This document shows positions 7,089 through 10,719 of a stretch of 10,719 nucleotides of DNA, piece after piece (positions within the stretch are counted from its first letter, which is position 1; each line of letters opens with the position of its first letter). Under the pieces are notes generated by a model. That model did no database searches. It worked only from the letters and a program-made list of their open reading frames with translations, and was not told the origin of the DNA. Source of the stretch: Pavlovales sp. CCMP2436. Lineage: Eukaryota > Haptophyta > Pavlovophyceae > Pavlovales. The position numbers were made by a program, and so were the translations under genes. The DNA lies in the NCBI GenBank assembly GCA_026770615.1, contig MU631408.1, positions 169,050 through 179,768 of the forward strand, in the 5' to 3' direction.

Positions 7089-8568
7089 TTAAGGTGTCTT
7101 CACCGTGTGTTCCTCCTTTGTGGGTGGGTCTACTAGGATGAGTGGTTGTGGCTCAGTTTCTCCCGTTGGGATAACTGCTAGTCTGACCGTGTTTTCAAAA
7201 TAAATTGACATGTCATAACGCCCAAGGAAGTCGATGAAGAGCTGAGCCATTTTCTGTAAGTGTTCGTCTTCCCCTGCGTACATTGTGACATCGTTTAGGA
7301 CCGCTCCTGCTGTGATTTTTACATATTCTGCTCAGTCATCTTCGGTTATGATGCTGCCTTTTGAGTCCACTTTGTAACCTAGTTCGGTGTGTTCTTTGAG
7401 GTACATGAGAAAGGTATTCATGAGGAGGCTGAATAGGACTGGGCTAGGGGGGTCCCCCTGTTAACATCCTCTCCGGATTTCGAATTCGAGTGTGTGTCCG
7501 TATGGTGTGCGTGCTTTGGCGGTTCCTCCTGATGTGAGGGTGGATACTAAGTTCGCAAAATCTTCTGGGAATCCATGTAAAGTGAGGGCTTCCTTGAGAG
7601 CCTCAAATGTTACTGAGTCGAACGCCTTGACTACGTCGCAAAAAATTACGAGTAATCATTTCTTGTGTCGTCTCGCGCTGGCTAGCACGTAGGACGTGAG
7701 TATCGCTTGGTGTACCACCTGCCCATCTTTGCGGGTGCATCCGTGCTCTCTGCAGAAAAGTTCCAGGGCATTGCATTATTGGAGAATTTGGTTCGTGATG
7801 TGTTTTGTTAACATTTTGCTGATGACGCTATTTAGGGTAATTCCTCGGTATTTTTGACTTCTAGTATATCTCCGTTTTTCCGTAGGGAGACGATATCGCC
7901 TAGCTTGAGGCCAACTGGAAGCGGTTTATTATTGGTTGCTGCCCATATACATGCTGCAAAGAACGTTTCGAGGAAGGTGGACAAGGGTTTATTGTGCGTT
8001 CTTTCCTGTCTAATCGATGTGTTATTCTCGTTAGGTTCTGCCTCCAGTAGGGTCTTAAGGACGTCACATTGAACTCTATCCAGTCCCAGTGATGAACCTT
8101 TGATGCAAGATTCTTCCCTATGTCCGAGTTCCATTTGTTCTTTAATTCATTCCACATGGGGTGATTTTGGTCTCAGTTCGGTTTTCTGTCAGGTGGTTTG
8201 GGGGGTTTGCCTAAAAGGTTTGCGTAGTAGTGGTCCCTGTATGCTTCATTTAGTCCCTCCGGATTTGTGTGGAGATTTCCTTTCCTGTCCCGTACCTGCA
8301 TTGGTGCTTGTTGAGTGGCGTGTTCAAACATGAGCAGTCTCAGCATATTTGAGTTTCTGGCTGTTTCTCTGATAATGGTTTTCCATCTCCGGCATTTCCG
8401 TTCATTTTCCTGATTTGCGGCTGCGGCGTGCACTCGATCTTTTAATATTTTATCGAGTTTTCTCATATTTAGTTGCCATTTGAGAAAAAGCTCCTTGGGG
8501 ATGGTATTTAGTTGGTCTAACGTGTCTGACGGGCCTTGTGCGCCTGATTATTTCGTAAATGTTGTTAT
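7089..8568 (-). pseudogene. Linker and reverse transcriptase domain of the retrotransposon, broken
   Basis: Frame blocks follow each other: 8568-8100, 8100-7848 and 7848-7089. Interruptions are stops at 8548 (TAA), 8173 (TGA), 7776 (TAA), 7656 (TGA), 7461 (TAA), 7332 (TGA) and 7089 (TAA), with one-base frame breaks near 8100 and 7848. Recognisable reverse transcriptase blocks in order are: KGSSLGLDRVQ (family K-x-x-GPDG), LPVGLKLGDIVSLRKNGD, RGITLNSVISK (family RPITLLS), DVVKAFDSVTFEAL with Asp at 7617-7619, QGDPPSPVLFSLLMN just after the 7461 stop, and VLNDVTMYAGEDE (7290-7301 for VLND) where the family has F/Y-A-D-D. The first catalytic Asp of that motif is Asn here, so this copy appears inactive even apart from the stops. 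Fingers and palm are followed by the thumb region toward 7089. Confidence 0.85.
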
Positions 8569-9612
8569 TCATTTAGTGTGTTCTCGTTCGATTATTTTTT
8601 TCATTCTTGCGCAGGCTTCTTGGAGTCGTAGGATTGTCATTGAAGTGATTTCTTGGCGTGTTAAGCGGAGTAGTTTAGCTGCTTTCCGTACAGAAATTGG
8701 TATTGACGGTTTGGCTCTCATGCTGGTTTGTTTATCGGTTTTAGATGGGAGATTTGGTGTTTCCCGAGTCCTCGTAGTGTATAGATTTACAATGGCTGGG
8801 AATGCTTCTTGGAGGTGTTCTGCTGCAATTTCCATGTTTGTTCGTCCTACTTGGAGGAAGGTGTTTATTTTGTTGTTTGCTGCTATTTCAGTAGCCCATG
8901 TTTTGATGAGCGTTGTCAGTGCTTGGTGTGCTTCTCCTTTTGGGAGGGGGCTTTCCTTTTTATCTATACGTGGGTTTGGCGTGTACGGTTTGTCTCCCGT
9001 GGGTCCTTTAGCTCCTCTCATTTCGATTATGTTGCCTATCATTGGGTTGTGTGCGTTGGCTAGGTGTATCCTTCTTTGTTGGTTGGATGCTGATATGCTC
9101 ATGAATCTTGCATCACCCTTACAATCGTGACTGAATGCGTAGTCTATTCTGGACATTGTATTCCCGTCTACTGATATGTTGGAGGGTCTGTTTAGAATAT
9201 TTTCGGGTGTCCCGTCCGGTGCAGGTTCTCTCGAAATGTTGGTAAGGTGGGGTAATTTTTCCATGCACGATCCGAAGAAAATTTTATATGTTGATTTCCC
9301 TGCTATGGGATGGAGATGGCCAATGTCTGACCCGTCCCAGTGACCATTCCCATCACACACTACTGGGTGGCATTTTTCCATGTGTTGTTTCTCTGCTTTT
9401 GCTCGAGTATTTTCGTTTACGTTAGCTTTGTCGGCTGTCCGTAGTCCTGTCCATAAAAATTCAATCATTTTGGGGAAGTGTTCCCTCTGTTCATTTTCGT
9501 TACGATGGTTATAATATGCACGTAATATGTACCCTTTGTGTTCACATGGATACAGGGGATCGCGGGCAATAAGAAATCGTCGTGTTAAGAAACTGAGACT
9601 CTTTTTTTGCAT
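8569..9612 (-). pseudogene. APE-type endonuclease domain of the retrotransposon, N-terminally truncated
   Basis: An uninterrupted frame of 347 codons ends at TGA 8569-8571. The first ~25 residues derive from the inverted-repeat junction. Endonuclease-like sequence begins near residue 27 with YILRAYYNHRNENEQREHF. CDGNGHWDG (9331-9357) aligns with the GDFN motif of APE endonucleases, SRIDYAF (9133-9153) with the conserved S-R-I-D-Y block, and a following NAHNP with the S-D-H-x-P catalytic histidine block. In this copy the SDH serine and aspartate are not present. The N-terminal half with the metal-binding Asn and Glu motifs is absent. The domain normally nicks the target DNA to prime reverse transcription. 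Downstream is a ~130-residue Arg/Lys-rich linker leading to the reverse transcriptase. Confidence 0.75.
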
Positions 9613-9723
9613 TGTTTGTATGTAATTTAAGCAAATTTAAGCATCGTATGTATGTAATTTGCTAAGAAACTCAGCCTCAGCCTCAAAAAGCGCCGTTCTT
9701 ATTGCCTGCGATCCCCTGTATCC
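9548..9723. repeat. 28-bp inverted repeat with 120-bp spacer at the retrotransposon 5' junction
   Basis: Positions 9548-9575 (GGATACAGGGGATCGCGGGC and on) are the reverse complement of 9696-9723 with a single mismatch. The left arm lies in the first codons of the truncated endonuclease frame; the right arm overlaps the end of the second dispersed-repeat copy and runs 8 bp beyond the part shared with copy 1. It marks a head-to-head junction. Confidence 0.9.
9609..9715 (+). repeat. Dispersed ~107-bp repeat, copy 2 (right of retrotransposon)
   Basis: This is the direct counterpart of 3174-3279, starting GCATTGTTTGTATGTAATTT and ending GCGATCCC. It also contains an internal near-repeat of GTATGTAATTT (9627 and 9650 regions). 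It lies in the same orientation as copy 1, so the two copies bracket the retrotransposon. Confidence 0.85.
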
Positions 9724-9950
9724 CACGTTGACGGAGCACACGTAATCAACGCGTGTCTTCTGAACCGCCTCTATTAAAAATGATTGAAATTCATTCAAAC
9801 GGCGGTTGGTGCGCGGCGGGCAGGCGTGAAGCGAGGTGCACCCGCCAACGAAGCCTCGATGGCACCTGGCGGGTCCCAACTACGCTGAGGGACCCAACCA
9901 CACTCGAGACCGAAGCTTGTGGCCGCGCAGCACGGTTGAGAGCGGCAGCG
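9716..9950 (+). other. Upstream region of the IQ-motif gene with two small hairpins
   Basis: No separate gene is supported. Perfect 7-bp inverted repeats are AACCGCC 9763-9769 with GGCGGTT 9801-9807, and GGGTCCC 9871-9877 with GGGACCC 9889-9895. The plus-strand frame of the downstream gene is open from 9732, with an in-frame ATG at 9780. GC content climbs steadily from about 9800 into the coding sequence. No TATA-like or other promoter motif was recognised with confidence. Confidence 0.4.
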
Positions 9951-10719
9951 ATGAACCCGCTGGTACTGCAAGCTGCCGAGCGCGTTGAGGCGCATGAGCG
10001 ACGCAATGAGCGCATGGCGGCGCTGCGCCAAATGGAGCGCGAGTACCTCGCCGTCCGCCAGATGAGCCCGCGCGACGCGGCGCTGTTCCTCGACTCGCGC
10101 GGCGAGCGCGCGGCCGCGCGGCTGCAGTCGTCGTGGCGCGGCGCGCGCGTGCGCCGCTCGATCGCGCTGCTCCGCGGCGCCTTCGCGGAACAGCGACAGG
10201 TGGCCGCGGCCGCTGAGATCCAGCGCGCCGAGCGCCGCCGGCGGCGCGTGGCCGCGCAGGTAGCAGACCTGCGCAGCAAGCGCGATGAGACGCGCGCAGG
10301 CCTGGTGCTCGAGCTACCTCTTATCCAGAAGCGCATCCTGGACGAGGTGGCCGACTTTAGGCTGTACGAACCCAAGTCAGCCGCCGAGGCCGCGGGCGAG
10401 GCCGCGCGTGCCCTCGCCGACTGGGCCGAGCTCCGGCGGCGCTCGAGCCTCAAGACCAACCAGCGGCAACGCGCGCACACCGAGGCTCGCGCGCTGCTCG
10501 AGGGCCTGCAACGCGCGCACGATTGGTCGGACTGCGCGCACGAGAGCCTCGCTCACCTGCGCCCGCTCGGGCGACACGGCATTGAAGCGCGGCCCTCGGC
10601 CGAGCACGTGCGATTGCACCGCGCGCTAACCCGCATGGCCGAGCTCGATGCGGACGAGGCCATCGCAGCGCGTGGCGCGGCGGACGCGCGCGCGCGAGTC
10701 GGGGCGGGTGGCGCGGGTG
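9951..10719 (+). CDS. IQ-motif, coiled-coil protein, 3' partial
   Basis: An open frame from ATG 9951 runs off the window (256 complete codons). The start has G at -3 and coincides with the full rise in GC content; an in-frame ATG at 9780 would add 57 residues whose sequence looks non-coding. Residues 6-37 are charged and heptad-like. Residues 58-69 (LQSSWRGARVRR) fit the calmodulin-binding IQ consensus with Leu at the first position and a W-R-G core. A weaker IQ-like segment, IQRAERRRRRV, is at 90-100. The rest is Ala/Arg/Glu-rich and predicted helical, with coiled-coil character near 100-125 and again through 130-230. No catalytic domain is visible. Such proteins are common in flagella, centrioles and the cytoskeleton, but no specific family is recognised. 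Strong GC bias (G/C at third positions) matches the Ycf45-like exons. Confidence 0.7.
   Translation, partial: MNPLVLQAAERVEAHERRNERMAALRQMEREYLAVRQMSPRDAALFLDSRGERAAARLQSSWRGARVRRSIALLRGAFAEQRQVAAAAEIQRAERRRRRVAAQVADLRSKRDETRAGLVLELPLIQKRILDEVADFRLYEPKSAAEAAGEAARALADWAELRRRSSLKTNQRQRAHTEARALLEGLQRAHDWSDCAHESLAHLRPLGRHGIEARPSAEHVRLHRALTRMAELDADEAIAARGAADARARVGAGGAG

Larger units (their letters stand above)
3356..9608 (-). mobile_element. Degenerate, 5'-truncated non-LTR (LINE-type) retrotransposon with RNase H
   Basis: Read on the minus strand, the domain order is APE-type endonuclease (C-terminal part), reverse transcriptase, RNase H, CCHC-type zinc motif, long basic tail and hairpin-bearing 3' region. 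No LTRs, integrase or protease are seen. This order fits RNase H-carrying non-LTR clades such as the I/ingi-like groups; the exact clade is not resolved. The endonuclease starts part-way through the domain, as expected of 5' truncation during target-primed reverse transcription. About 14 in-frame stops, three single-base frame breaks and one 29-bp duplication make this copy non-functional. Its sense strand is A/C-rich, unlike the GC-rich host exons. The boundaries are approximate: the left end is placed at the shared tail motif, the right end next to the dispersed repeat. Confidence 0.85.

Noticed and set aside
5358..8569. An alternative genetic code with TAA/TAG read as Gln, which would join much of the retrotransposon frame
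   Set aside because: TGA also occurs in the path several times, there are frame breaks and a frame-shifting duplication, the catalytic box is altered, and the host Ycf45-like frame shows no internal stops of any kind. Ordinary decay explains it better.
8480..9130. 216-codon plus-strand frame with hydrophobic segments
   Set aside because: It is antisense to the endonuclease/linker region, where the minus-strand frame has SRIDYAF and other endonuclease blocks.
3174..9715. LTR retrotransposon interpretation based on the flanking direct repeats
   Set aside because: No integrase, protease, primer-binding site or polypurine tract is seen. The endonuclease is APE-type, and ~106-bp, 15-20% diverged repeats lacking TG...CA ends do not fit LTRs.
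9637..9879. 80-codon minus-strand frame beside the retrotransposon
   Set aside because: It is mostly the reverse complement of the dispersed repeat plus the leader of the IQ-motif gene, with no recognisable domain.

Overview
The window looks like nuclear DNA of a eukaryote, most likely a unicellular alga. It shows GT-AG introns with pyrimidine-rich acceptors, very GC-rich exons beside much more AT-rich spacer, a long (TG)n microsatellite, and a decayed non-LTR (LINE-type) retrotransposon. The left-hand gene belongs to the Ycf45/SpoIIIAA ATPase family, whose eukaryotic members are linked to plastids. The algal assignment is an inference from that family and from base composition; no species is identified.

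Layout. (1) Positions 3-2286, plus strand: the last three exons (3-230, 344-436, 1432-2286) of a Ycf45/SpoIIIAA-type protein, joined by two phase-0 introns. The fold-level alignment is good along its length, but both the Walker A lysine and the Walker B acidic pair are replaced, so it looks like a pseudo-ATPase. Intron 2 (995 bp) is packed with repeats: A20, a duplicated 31-bp block, an inverted-repeat unit, ACTGTC palindromes and (TG)n. (2) 2287-3173: no convincing gene; one weak tRNA-like patch on the minus strand. (3) About 3356-9608, minus strand: a 5'-truncated non-LTR retrotransposon with APE-type endonuclease (C-terminal half), reverse transcriptase, RNase H, a CCHC-type zinc motif and an unusual long basic, repeat-bearing C-terminal tail. 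It is broken by about 14 in-frame stops, three single-base frame breaks and a 29-bp tandem duplication, yet one reading path can be followed almost end to end. (4) 3174-3279 and 9609-9715: two direct copies of a ~106-bp repeat flanking the retrotransposon, the right one also forming an inverted repeat with the element's 5' end. (5) 9951-10719, plus strand: the first exon, or start, of a GC-rich, coiled-coil, IQ-motif protein that runs off the window.

The two host genes point the same way and share GC-rich, Arg/Ala/Gly-rich composition; nothing shows they work together. The retrotransposon has opposite orientation and a different base bias (A/C-rich sense strand), consistent with insertion between two host genes followed by decay. 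The most interesting items are the active-site-less Ycf45-like protein, the LINE's extra C-terminal tail and 3' hairpin, and a short tail sequence shared by the LINE 3' flank and repeats within the host intron.
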